A stretch of DNA of 64,000 nt from Streptomyces dysideae (GTDB taxonomy: Bacteria; Actinomycetota; Actinomycetes; Streptomycetales; Streptomycetaceae), in assembly GCF_001514305.1 (NCBI RefSeq), contig NZ_KQ949078.1:62001-126000 (forward strand), given 5' to 3'. Positions 33,527 through 41,767 of the stretch are shown here, in pieces. Under the pieces are notes generated by a model. That model saw only the letters and a list, made by a program, of their open reading frames with translations, was not told the origin of the DNA and searched no databases. The number at the start of each line of letters is the position of its first letter. Position 1 is the first letter of the stretch. The position numbers were made by a program, and so were the translations under genes.

Positions 33527-35761
33527 ATGAACGCGCCGTACGACGGTGACCGCGGCCGGGCCGCGGGCAGCTCGGGCCACCCCGAGGGCCCGCCGCCCGG
33601 GCACGGTCAGGTGCCGCCGCAGCCTCCCGCGGACATGTATCTCCAGGACGCCTACGACCAGGACCCCTACCGGGCCCAGGACATCTCCGCCCAGGACCCG
33701 GTCGCCGAGGCGCTCTACGACCGTGCCGCGCACCCGCCGCCGCCCCCGGGCACCTACCAGCCGCAGCAGCCGCTCTACGCTCAGCCGCAGCAGCCGCCGT
33801 ACGCCCCCGACCCGCAGGTGTGGGCGCAGACCCCGGCGCCCGAGCCGGAGGGCCCGACCCAGTACCTGCCGTACGGAGACGACCCGCGCACGACCCAGTA
33901 CGTGGGCGTCGATGACCTGGTCACCCACTCCGCCGACGAGCGCCACGAGCCCGACGCCTTCGCGCACCTCTTCCGCGACCAGCAGCAGGGCACCCGCCCG
34001 CCGTACGAGTCCCCGTCGGTCCCGGCCCCGTCCTCCCCGGCACCGCCCGCAGGTCAGTACCAGGCGCCAGTGCCGCCCCCGCCCGCACCCGAGCCCGCAG
34101 CACCGGCTCCTGCCCCCGCCGCCAAGAAGGGCGGCCGGGCCTCGGGCCTGCTGAAGTCGAGCGCCGTGATGGCGGCGGGCACGATGGTGTCCCGGCTCAC
34201 CGGGTTCATCCGCTCCGCGATGATCGTCTCGGCGCTGGGGCTCGCCCTCCTGGGCGACTCCTTCCAGGTCGCCTACCAGCTGCCGACGATGATCTACATC
34301 CTGACCGTGGGTGGTGGTCTCAACTCCGTCTTCGTGCCGCAGCTCGTGCGCGCGATGAAGGACGACGAGGACGGCGGTGCGGCGTACGCCAACCGGCTGC
34401 TGACGCTCGTCATGGTGGCGCTCGCCGCGCTCACCGCGCTCGCGATGTTCGCCGCGCCGCTCCTGGTGCGCATGCTGGCCAACCCCGTCGCCAGCGACCC
34501 CCAGGCCAACGAGGTCGCCGTCACCTTCACCCGCTACTTCCTGCCCTCGATCTTCTTCATGGGCGTGCACGTGGTGATGGGGCAGATCCTCAACGCCCGC
34601 GGCAGTTTCGGCGCGATGATGTGGACGCCGGTCCTGAACAACATCGTCATCATCGTGACACTCGGCATGTTCCTCTGGGTGTACGGCACCGCGGAGCACT
34701 CCGGCATGCAGGTCACCAACATCCCGCCGGAGGGCCTGCAGCTCCTCGGCGTCGGCATCCTGCTCGGCATGGTCGTGCAGGCGCTGGCGATGATCCCGTA
34801 TCTGCGGGAGGCCGGTTTCCGGGTGCGGCCGCGCTTCGACTGGAAGGGCCACGGCCTCGGCAAGGCCGCGATGCTCGCCAAGTGGACGATCCTGTTCGTC
34901 CTGGCCAACCAGGCGGGTGCGCTGGTGGTCACTCAGCTGTCCACCGCGTCCGGCGTCGACTCCGGCGTCGACGGCACCGGTTTCGCCGCCTACGCCAACG
35001 CCCAGCTGATCTGGGGCCTGCCGCAGGCCATCATCACCGTCTCCCTCATGGCCGCTCTGCTGCCGCGCATCTCCCGCTCGGCCGCGGAGGACGACGGCGG
35101 CGCCGTCCGTGACGACATCTCCCAGGGCCTGCGCACGACGGCCGTCGCGATCGTGCCGATCGCGTTCGGGTTCGTCGCCCTCGGCATCCCGATGTGCACC
35201 CTGATCTTCGGTTCCTCGGGCGCCGACCAGGCCACGAACATGGGCTTCATGCTGATGGCCTTCGGCCTCGGCCTCATCCCGTATTCCGTGCAGTACGTCG
35301 TCCTGCGTGCCTTCTACGCCTACGAGGACACCCGCACGCCCTTCTACAACACGGTCATCGTGGCGTCCGGCAACGCGGCCGCCTCGGCCGTCTGCTACTT
35401 CGTCCTGCCGGCCCGCTGGGCGGTGGTCGGCATGGCGGCCTCGTACGGCCTGGCCTACGCCATCGGCGTCGGTATCGCCTGGCGTCGGCTGCGCAAACGT
35501 CTCGGCGGCGACTTGGACGGTGCCCGCGTGATGCGGACGTACGCCAGGCTGTGCATCGCCTCGGTGCCGGCGGCGTTCCTCAGTGGCGTGGTCTGCTACG
35601 GCATCGGCCGCACGCTCGGCCAGGGTGTGGCCGGGTCCTTCGCGGCGCTGCTCGTCGGCGGAGCCGTGCTGCTCGGGATCTTCTTCGTCGCCGCCCGCAA
35701 GATGCGCATCGAGGAACTCAACTCGCTGGTCGGCATGGTCCGCGGGCGTCTGGGGCGCTGA
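33527..35761 (+). CDS. murJ: Lipid II flippase MurJ
   Basis: 744 aa. A Pro/Gln-rich cytoplasmic N-terminus of about 200 residues, absent from proteobacterial MurJ, precedes about 14 membrane helices of the MviN fold beginning at VMAAGTMVSRLTGFIRSAMI. FVPQLVRAMKDDEDGGAAYA and YALQYVVLR-like IPYSVQYVVLRAFYAYEDTR are family blocks. It moves lipid-linked peptidoglycan precursor across the membrane. GAGGTGGGG precedes ATG 33527. Unlike mycobacterial MviN, no kinase-like domain is fused at the C-terminus; it is encoded by the next gene. Confidence 0.94.
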   Translation: MNAPYDGDRGRAAGSSGHPEGPPPGHGQVPPQPPADMYLQDAYDQDPYRAQDISAQDPVAEALYDRAAHPPPPPGTYQPQQPLYAQPQQPPYAPDPQVWAQTPAPEPEGPTQYLPYGDDPRTTQYVGVDDLVTHSADERHEPDAFAHLFRDQQQGTRPPYESPSVPAPSSPAPPAGQYQAPVPPPPAPEPAAPAPAPAAKKGGRASGLLKSSAVMAAGTMVSRLTGFIRSAMIVSALGLALLGDSFQVAYQLPTMIYILTVGGGLNSVFVPQLVRAMKDDEDGGAAYANRLLTLVMVALAALTALAMFAAPLLVRMLANPVASDPQANEVAVTFTRYFLPSIFFMGVHVVMGQILNARGSFGAMMWTPVLNNIVIIVTLGMFLWVYGTAEHSGMQVTNIPPEGLQLLGVGILLGMVVQALAMIPYLREAGFRVRPRFDWKGHGLGKAAMLAKWTILFVLANQAGALVVTQLSTASGVDSGVDGTGFAAYANAQLIWGLPQAIITVSLMAALLPRISRSAAEDDGGAVRDDISQGLRTTAVAIVPIAFGFVALGIPMCTLIFGSSGADQATNMGFMLMAFGLGLIPYSVQYVVLRAFYAYEDTRTPFYNTVIVASGNAAASAVCYFVLPARWAVVGMAASYGLAYAIGVGIAWRRLRKRLGGDLDGARVMRTYARLCIASVPAAFLSGVVCYGIGRTLGQGVAGSFAALLVGGAVLLGIFFVAARKMRIEELNSLVGMVRGRLGR

Positions 35762-35880
35762 AGCGGGGGTACGCGCACAACCATCGTCCGCCATCGTGTG
35801 TCGTGCATAGCGGCGGACTGTGGGCACAATTGGTTTCGGCGTCGGAGAGCGTGCAACGAATGGGGAGGCAGGGAACGACG

Positions 35881-37569
35881 GTGGCGGAACGGAGCACGGC
35901 TGCCGTCGACGTGGCAGACAACAGCGGCGACGAGCCGCTGACCGCAGAGGCGGACCAGTCCACGGCCGACGGGGTGGCCCAGAACCGGGAGCGGGACACG
36001 GACATCGACGAGGCACAGGGGAGTGGCGGGACCGAAGGTCCCGGGAAGGCCTCACCGCCTGAACTGCACAGCGGCCACAAGCTCGCCAGACGCTATCGCC
36101 TCGAGGAGTGCGTCACCCGTCTGGACGGTTTCAGCAGTTGGCGTGCGGTCGACGAGAAGCTTCGTCGTGCCGTGGGCGTCCATGTCCTGCCGGCCGACCA
36201 CGCGCGGGCCCGTTCCGTGCTGGCCGCGGCGCGTTCCTCCGCCCTGCTCGGCGATCCCCGCTTCGTGCAGGTCCTGGACGCCGTCGAGGAGAACGACCTC
36301 GTCTATGTCGTCCACGAGTGGCTGCCCGACGCCGTCGAGCTGACCGCGCTGCTCGCCCCCGGGCCGCTGGAGCCGCACGACGCCTACCAGATGGTCAGCC
36401 AGATCTCCGCCGCCATGGCCGCCGCCCATCGCGAAGGCCTGGCCCATCTACGTCTGAACCCCAACGCGGTGCTGCGTACCTCCAGCGGTCAGTGGCGCAT
36501 CCGCGGCCTCGCCGTGAACGCCGCGCTGCGCGGCATCAGCTCGGACACCCCCCAGCGCACCGACACGGAGGCCGTCGGCGCCCTGCTGTACGCCGCGCTG
36601 ACCCAGCGGTGGCCGTACGAGAGTGACGCCTACGGCCTGTCCGGGCTGCCCAAGGACGTCGGTCTGATCGCCCCCGACCAGGTGCGCGCGGGCGTCCACC
36701 GCGGTCTGTCCGAGCTCGCCATGCGCGCCCTCGTCAACGACGGCGCGACCGCGTCCCGGCACGAGTCCGCGTGCACGACGCCGGAGGAGCTGGTGAGGGC
36801 GATCGGCGAGATGCCCCGCATCCGCCCGCCGGAGCCCGCGTTCACCGCCCCGCCGGAGTACCAGCGCACGACGTACCAGCAGGGCACGTACGGCCGCCCC
36901 GCGCCGCATCCGGGTGCCACGCACTCGGTGCCGGCCCCGCCGCCCCCGCTGCAGAGCCGTACCGGCAAGGCGCTCAAGTGGGCTGTCTCCGCCCTCCTGA
37001 TCGCCGCGCTGGGCCTGGGCAGCTGGCAGCTCGCGGACGCCCTCATGGACCAGGGCAACAAGTCCGACGACACGAACCAGACCCAGACGCCGGACGGCGA
37101 CGACAAGAAGCCGACGCCGCCGGCCAGCACTCCGATCGCCATCAGCAGTGCTCACGACTTCGACCCGGGCGGCGACGGCGAAGAGAAGCCGGGCGACATA
37201 GACAAGGTCTACGACAACTCGCCCAGCACGTACTGGCAGACGGACTACTACCTGAGTGCCGACTTCGGCCGGCTGAAGTCCGGCGTCGGTGTCATCCTCG
37301 ATCTCGGCAAGGTCCATGAGGTCGGGAAGGTGACCGTTTCCTTCGTGGGGGACACGTCCGTCGAGCTCCTCGCCGCTTCCGGTGACGCGAGTTCGCAGCC
37401 CACGTCCTTCGACGCCTACACCAAGGTCACCGAGGGCTCCGGCACGAGCGTGACTCTCAGCCCCGACGAGTCCCTCAAGTCCCGCTACCTTCTGGTCTGG
37501 CTGACCAAACTGCCGCAGATCGACGGTGAGTGGCGGGGCCGGGTGGCGGACATCAAGGTGACCAGCTAA
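35881..37569 (+). CDS. Membrane pseudokinase with discoidin-like extracellular domain
   Basis: 562 aa from GTG 35881 (ATG 35860 is possible). After an acidic N-terminus, a kinase-fold domain (about 62-320) lacks the usual residues: the VAIK lysine position reads VGVHVL, the HRD loop reads AHLRLNPNAVLR, and no DFG is present. It should bind rather than phosphorylate. A membrane segment (about 365-385, WAVSALLIAALGLGSWQLAD) leads to an extracellular Asp/Lys-rich linker and a beta-sandwich with YDNSPSTYWQTDYYLSADFG, like F5/8-type domains. It matches the pseudokinase half of mycobacterial MviN/MurJ. Confidence 0.85.
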   Translation: MAERSTAAVDVADNSGDEPLTAEADQSTADGVAQNRERDTDIDEAQGSGGTEGPGKASPPELHSGHKLARRYRLEECVTRLDGFSSWRAVDEKLRRAVGVHVLPADHARARSVLAAARSSALLGDPRFVQVLDAVEENDLVYVVHEWLPDAVELTALLAPGPLEPHDAYQMVSQISAAMAAAHREGLAHLRLNPNAVLRTSSGQWRIRGLAVNAALRGISSDTPQRTDTEAVGALLYAALTQRWPYESDAYGLSGLPKDVGLIAPDQVRAGVHRGLSELAMRALVNDGATASRHESACTTPEELVRAIGEMPRIRPPEPAFTAPPEYQRTTYQQGTYGRPAPHPGATHSVPAPPPPLQSRTGKALKWAVSALLIAALGLGSWQLADALMDQGNKSDDTNQTQTPDGDDKKPTPPASTPIAISSAHDFDPGGDGEEKPGDIDKVYDNSPSTYWQTDYYLSADFGRLKSGVGVILDLGKVHEVGKVTVSFVGDTSVELLAASGDASSQPTSFDAYTKVTEGSGTSVTLSPDESLKSRYLLVWLTKLPQIDGEWRGRVADIKVTS

Positions 37570-37588
37570 GGACGAGGGAGGGGGCCCG

Positions 37589-38314
37589 ATGGCAGATGAC
37601 ACCGCTTACGGCGACACGAGCGATCGGGACCTCCTAGCTCGCCATGTGGAGGGTGATCCCGACGCCTTCGCTGAGCTCGTACGGCGGCACCGGGACCGGC
37701 TCTGGGCGGTGGCCCTTCGGACCCTCGGCGACCGCGAGGAGGCCGCTGACGCCGTCCAGGACGCCCTTGTCTCCGCCTACCGTGCCGCCCACACCTTCCG
37801 CGGCCAGTCGGCCGTCACGACGTGGCTGCACCGGATCACGGTGAACGCCTGTCTGGACCGCGCCCGCAAGGCGGCTTCCCGGAAGACCTCCCCCGTCGAC
37901 GACACCGAGCGTCTGGAACAGCTACTGGAGCCACACGAGTCGGCGTCGGCGCCGGCAGAGCGCAATGATCTGCACCGCCAGCTGCTGGAGGCACTCGGCA
38001 CGCTGCCGCCGGACCAGCGGGCCGCCCTCGTGCTGGTGGATATGCAGGGATACCCGGTCGCCGAAGCGGCCCGCATCCTCGACGTTCCGACCGGGACGGT
38101 GAAGAGCCGCTGTGCACGCGGCAGGGCCAGACTCGTGCCGCTCCTGACGCATCTGCGGCCGGAAAACACCGGCGACGGCAGAGAACCGGGCGCAGGGCGG
38201 AACCGGACGCAGGGGACATCCGTCCCACCGGCAGCGGGACCGCACGACGCGGGCACACGCGATACCGGGCCAAGCGATTCAGCTGCTGTGAAGGGCGGAG
38301 GTGGGCGAGCGTGA
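37589..38314 (+). CDS. sigM: ECF RNA polymerase sigma factor SigM
   Basis: 241 aa. Sigma region 2 (DAFAELVRRHRDRLWAVALR, then AVTTWLHRITVNACLDRAR) and region 4 (LPPDQRAALVLVDMQGYPVA, PTGTVKSRCARGRARL). A 55-residue Gly/Pro-rich tail extends beyond region 4. GGAGGG ribosome site. The stop overlaps the next gene's GTG (GTGA), so sigma and anti-sigma are made together. Gene order before and after copies the mycobacterial sigM locus, which supports the SigM name; the target regulon cannot be read here. Confidence 0.92.
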   Translation: MADDTAYGDTSDRDLLARHVEGDPDAFAELVRRHRDRLWAVALRTLGDREEAADAVQDALVSAYRAAHTFRGQSAVTTWLHRITVNACLDRARKAASRKTSPVDDTERLEQLLEPHESASAPAERNDLHRQLLEALGTLPPDQRAALVLVDMQGYPVAEAARILDVPTGTVKSRCARGRARLVPLLTHLRPENTGDGREPGAGRNRTQGTSVPPAAGPHDAGTRDTGPSDSAAVKGGGGRA

Positions 38315-39222
38315 CATCCACGACGGACACGGCCGGGCACCCGGACGTCGCGGAGATCTCCGATCTCACCGAGGGCCTGCTCTCCCCGTCCCGGACCACG
38401 GACGTACGGCGGCATCTGGACGAGTGCGAGCTGTGCGCGGACGTCCACTCCTCGCTGGAGGAGATCCGGGGACTACTCGGCACCCTCCCGGGACCGCCCC
38501 GCATGCCCGCCGATGTCGTAGGGCGGATCGACGCCGCCCTCGCCGCCGAGGCCCTCCTGAACGCCACGGCACCCGACGAGGCGGACGCACCCGCACTCGT
38601 CAGCGCATCCCGGTCGGGGACCGACGCGGACGACGACGGTCATGTTTCACGTGAAACATCGACAGCGGCGGACCGTCCCGTCGGCCACGCCCGCACCTCG
38701 ACCACCGGCCCCGGCCGCAAGGACCGCAAGAGGGGCGGGCGCCGCAGGGTCGCCGTTCTGGGCGCCGTTTTCACGGCCGCCGCCATCGGGCTCGGCTCCG
38801 TACTGATGTCCTCGCTCAATGACGGCACCCCGTCCCATCCCTCAGCCGCGGACACCTTCTCCGAGGGCAACCTGGAGAAGCAGGTCGCCGACCTCCTTGC
38901 CGGGAGCGACGGCGCCGCCGACGGTTCCCGTCCGCCGCGCAGCGGCATCGGCGTCGAGTCGGTCCCGAACTCCGAGAACCGCGTCTTCAATGTGCCCACG
39001 GTTCCTGAGTGCGTCCAGAAGGGCATCGGCCGCAACGACGCCAAGACGGCACTCGCTACCAAGGAGGGCACCTACAAGGAGACCGACGCCCTGCTCGTGG
39101 TGCTGCCCGCCGTCTCCGACGATTCCCGGGTCACCGCCTACATCGTGGACGCGGCCTGCACCAAGGAAGAGTCGTCTACGACGGCCAAGGTGCTGCTGAC
39201 TCACACCTACAACCGCTCCTGA
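38311..39222 (+). CDS. Anti-sigma factor with zinc-finger domain
   Basis: 303 aa from GTG 38311, overlapping sigM by four bases. The N-terminal anti-sigma domain shows DVRRHLDECELCADVHSSLE, an HxxxCxxC zinc-binding motif (about residues 33-40). One membrane segment (about 150-172, AVLGAVFTAAAIGLGSVLMS) leads to an extracellular sensor domain with two cysteines (VPECVQKGIG, VDAACTKEE). It would hold SigM inactive at the membrane. A perfect parS site lies inside the gene and is translated as VSRET in the cytoplasmic linker. Confidence 0.88.
   Translation: MTSTTDTAGHPDVAEISDLTEGLLSPSRTTDVRRHLDECELCADVHSSLEEIRGLLGTLPGPPRMPADVVGRIDAALAAEALLNATAPDEADAPALVSASRSGTDADDDGHVSRETSTAADRPVGHARTSTTGPGRKDRKRGGRRRVAVLGAVFTAAAIGLGSVLMSSLNDGTPSHPSAADTFSEGNLEKQVADLLAGSDGAADGSRPPRSGIGVESVPNSENRVFNVPTVPECVQKGIGRNDAKTALATKEGTYKETDALLVVLPAVSDDSRVTAYIVDAACTKEESSTTAKVLLTHTYNRS
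38644..38657. promoter_or_regulatory. parS site inside the anti-sigma gene
   Basis: Perfect GTTTCACGTGAAAC, in frame as V-S-R-E-T in a linker of low conservation. Intragenic. Confidence 0.93.
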
Positions 39223-39320
39223 GCTCGGACGCTTCGTCTCCGTCCCGCACGGTGTCCCGTACGGTCTCGCACACCCCTGCCATCGGACTCGGTGAGGGCT
39301 CCGTGTGCCCGGACACAGTG

Positions 39321-39346
39321 GGAATGCGCGCCCCTTAGGATCCGTT
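39321..39346 (+). promoter_or_regulatory. SigR-type promoter for trxBA
   Basis: GGAAT at 39321-39325 and GTT at 39344-39346 with exactly 18 bp between them, the known consensus of the thiol-oxidative-stress sigma factor SigR (GGAAT-N18-GTT). It lies 72 bp before trxB, whose homologue in S. coelicolor is a SigR target. Confidence 0.8.
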
Positions 39347-39417
39347 GGGTGGGGTGAGAGTTCTGAAAGGGGCTCCCACCGGTCGAACGACGCAGTCCAG
39401 AGACGAGGAAACAAGCC

Positions 39418-40386
39418 GTGAGCGACGTCCGAAACGTGATCATCATCGGCTCCGGGCCCGCCGGCTACACGGCGGCGCTCTACACCGCGCGCGCGTCGCT
39501 GAAGCCGCTGGTGTTCGAGGGCGCCGTCACCGCCGGCGGCGCGCTGATGAACACCACCGAGGTGGAGAACTTCCCCGGCTTCCAGGACGGCATCATGGGC
39601 CCCGAGCTCATGGACAACATGCGCGCCCAGTCCGAGCGCTTCGGAGCCGAACTCATTCCGGACGATATCGTCAACGCCGATCTGACCGGTGAGATCAAGA
39701 CCGTCACCGACACCGCGGGCACAGTCCACCGGGCGAAGGCCGTCATCGTCGCGACCGGCTCGCAGCACCGCAAGCTCGGCCTGCCGAACGAGGACGCGCT
39801 CTCCGGCCGCGGCGTCTCCTGGTGCGCCACCTGCGACGGCTTCTTCTTCAAGGACCAGGACATCGCCGTCATCGGTGGCGGCGACACCGCGATGGAGGAG
39901 GCCACCTTCCTCTCCCGCTTCGCCAAGTCCGTGACGATCGTCCACCGCCGTGACACCCTGCGCGCCTCCAAGGCGATGCAGGACCGCGCGTTCGCCGACC
40001 CGAAGATCAAGTTCGTCTGGGACAGCGAGGTCGCCGAGGTGCAGGGCGACCAGAAGCTCTCGGGCCTGAAGCTGCGCAACGTCAAGACCGGCGAGCTCGC
40101 CGACCTGGCGGTCACCGGCCTGTTCATCGCGATTGGCCACGACCCGCGCACCGAGCTGTTCAAGGGCCAGCTGGAGCTGGACGAGGAGGGCTACCTCAAG
40201 GTCGACGCCCCCTCCACCCGCACCAACCTGACCGGTGTCTTCGGTGCCGGTGACGTGGTCGACCACACCTACCGGCAGGCGATCACCGCGGCCGGCACCG
40301 GCTGCTCCGCCGCTCTCGACGCAGAGCGTTTCCTCGCCGCCCTCGCGGACGAGGAGAAGGCCGAGCCCGAGAAGACCTCTGTCTGA
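39418..40386 (+). CDS. trxB: Thioredoxin reductase
   Basis: 322 aa. FAD site [18 protein letters not shown] at the N-terminus, redox-active [11 protein letters not shown] (CxxC), NADPH motif [16 protein letters not shown]-terminal FAD motif [10 protein letters not shown]. It reduces thioredoxin with NADPH in the cytoplasm. GTG 39418 with GAGGAAA upstream. Followed by trxA after 41 bp, under the SigR-type promoter. Confidence 0.97.
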   Translation: MSDVRNVIIIGSGPAGYTAALYTARASLKPLVFEGAVTAGGALMNTTEVENFPGFQDGIMGPELMDNMRAQSERFGAELIPDDIVNADLTGEIKTVTDTAGTVHRAKAVIVATGSQHRKLGLPNEDALSGRGVSWCATCDGFFFKDQDIAVIGGGDTAMEEATFLSRFAKSVTIVHRRDTLRASKAMQDRAFADPKIKFVWDSEVAEVQGDQKLSGLKLRNVKTGELADLAVTGLFIAIGHDPRTELFKGQLELDEEGYLKVDAPSTRTNLTGVFGAGDVVDHTYRQAITAAGTGCSAALDAERFLAALADEEKAEPEKTSV

Positions 40387-40427
40387 CCCCCCATCCGCCC
40401 CACGCACCAAGAGTTAAGGAGCCCGCC

Positions 40428-40760
40428 GTGGCCGGCACCCTGAAGAATGTGACCGACGACTCCTTCGAGCAGGACGTCCTCAAGAGCGACAAGCCCGTCC
40501 TGGTGGACTTCTGGGCCGCCTGGTGCGGTCCGTGCCGCCAGATCGCGCCGTCCCTCGAGGCGATCGCCGCCGAGTACGGCGACAAGATCGAGATCGTCAA
40601 GCTGAACATCGACGAGAACCCGGGTACGGCCGCCAAGTACGGCGTCATGTCCATCCCGACGCTGAACGTCTACCAGAACGGCGAGGTCGCCAAGACCATC
40701 GTTGGTGCGAAGCCGAAGGCCGCGATCGTCCGCGACCTCGAGGACTTCATCGCCGAGTAA
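40428..40760 (+). CDS. trxA: Thioredoxin
   Basis: 110 aa, standard thioredoxin. Active site FWAAWCGPCRQIAP (WCGPC, about residues 31-35), cis-proline region VMSIPTLNVYQNGEV. AAGGAG before GTG 40428. Second gene of the trxBA operon; a parS and a terminator follow. Confidence 0.98.
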   Translation: MAGTLKNVTDDSFEQDVLKSDKPVLVDFWAAWCGPCRQIAPSLEAIAAEYGDKIEIVKLNIDENPGTAAKYGVMSIPTLNVYQNGEVAKTIVGAKPKAAIVRDLEDFIAE

Positions 40761-40788
40761 CGGCATCGCCGCCGAACCGGCGGCACTT

Positions 40789-40802
40789 GTTTCACGTGAA
40801 AC
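40789..40802. promoter_or_regulatory. parS site after trxA
   Basis: Perfect GTTTCACGTGAAAC, 29 bp after the trxA stop, just before the terminator. Confidence 0.95.
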
Positions 40803-40804
40803 AC

Positions 40805-40835
40805 GAGTGGGCCGACCCGAAAGGCCGGCCCACTC
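40805..40835. terminator. Terminator between trxA and convergent acetyltransferase
   Basis: 10-bp perfect stem GAGTGGGCCG (40805-40814 with 40826-40835), 11-base loop. Confidence 0.7.
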
Positions 40836-40844
40836 GCATGTCCG

Positions 40845-41462
40845 TCACAGCGGCCGCAGCGCCGGTTCCTTCTGTACGGCCCCCAGCAGCCGGTCGAGCG
40901 CCATCTCCACGTCTTCCTTCCAGGAGAGCGTCGTCCGCAGCTCCAGCCGCAGTCGCGGGTACCTGGGGTGAGGCCGCACCGTCTTGAAGCCGACCGCCAG
41001 CAGATGGTCGGCCGGCAGTACACAGGCGGGCTCCTTCCAGCGGGCGTCGCCGAAGGCCTCAATGGCCTTGAAGCCCCGCCGGAGCAGATCCTTGGCGACC
41101 GTCTGGACCATCACCCGGCCCAGCCCCTGGCCCTGGTATCCCGGCATGATGAAGCTCGTCATCAGCTGTACCGCGTCCGGGGGAACGGGGCTCGTGGGGA
41201 ACGCCGTGGAGCGCGGCACATAGGCGGGAGGCGCGTACAGCACGAAGCCCACGGGCACGTCGTCGACGTAGACGACCCGGCCGCAGGATCCCCAGTCCAG
41301 CAGGACGGCAGAGATCCAGGCCTCCTTCTCCAGCGCGGGCGTGCCCGCCTTTACCGCGGCTTCGCCACTGACTGGGTCCAACTCCCAGAAGACACATGTG
41401 CGACAGCGCTTGGGAAGGTCCTGAAGGTTGTCCAGCGTGAGCGGTACGAGCCGGCGCCCCAT
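40845..41462 (-). CDS. GNAT family acetyltransferase (origin-linked)
   Basis: 205 aa from ATG 41460-41462. N-terminal LDNLQDLPKRCRTCVFWELD, acetyl-CoA motif IMPGYQGQGLGRVMVQTVAK, and AIEAFGDARWKEPACVLPAD. The same type of gene lies between trxA and parB in Streptomyces and other actinobacteria, transcribed with the par genes. Substrate unknown. Its start overlaps a possible small gene upstream by about 110 bases in another frame. Confidence 0.88.
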   Translation of the reverse strand: MGRRLVPLTLDNLQDLPKRCRTCVFWELDPVSGEAAVKAGTPALEKEAWISAVLLDWGSCGRVVYVDDVPVGFVLYAPPAYVPRSTAFPTSPVPPDAVQLMTSFIMPGYQGQGLGRVMVQTVAKDLLRRGFKAIEAFGDARWKEPACVLPADHLLAVGFKTVRPHPRYPRLRLELRTTLSWKEDVEMALDRLLGAVQKEPALRPL

Positions 41463-41608
41463 GAAGGCTGTTCCTCGCTTCCTTCGCCCGCGGCGTCGCG
41501 GGCGGCTGTCAGGGCACTCCGTTCCCTGAGCAGGCTGCCGACGAACCCGCCGACCGCGCCCAGGCCGAGGCCCGCGCTCACCAGTCCGGTCCGGCTCACC
41601 GTTCGCAT
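41351..41608 (-). CDS. Possible small membrane-associated protein overlapping the acetyltransferase start
   Basis: 85 aa from ATG 41606-41608, preceded by a good ribosome site (GGGGAGGCGGGGG). The first 30 residues form a Gly-rich hydrophobic segment (TGLVSAGLGLGAVGGFVGSL). It overlaps the acetyltransferase by 112 bases in a different frame. Its last 35 residues look like out-of-frame translation, so the real product may be shorter or absent. No family recognised. Confidence 0.35.
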   Translation of the reverse strand: MRTVSRTGLVSAGLGLGAVGGFVGSLLRERSALTAARDAAGEGSEEQPSWGAGSYRSRWTTFRTFPSAVAHVSSGSWTQSVAKPR

Positions 41609-41709
41609 GACCCCCGCCTCCCCTTAAGAGGTTCTGCCAGGTGGATGCGCCATACCCGAACGCATCGTATCCACGATGCGATTCCCTCGATACCGCCAGA
41701 AAGCAAAGA

Positions 41710-41746
41710 GCGGGCCGTGTCCCGGTACACACGGGATACGGCCCGC
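41710..41746. terminator. Terminator after parB
   Basis: 15-bp stem with one mismatch (41710-41724 with 41732-41746, arm GCGGGCCGTGTCCCG), 7-base loop, 22 bp beyond the parB stop. Confidence 0.65.
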
Positions 41747-41767
41747 CCCGCCCGGCCGACCGGAGGC

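Noticed and set aside
31601..36055. 1,484-residue minus-strand frame over DUF6049, murJ and pseudokinase genes
   Set aside because: Antisense shadow of three well-supported genes in high-GC DNA; no motif or ribosome site.
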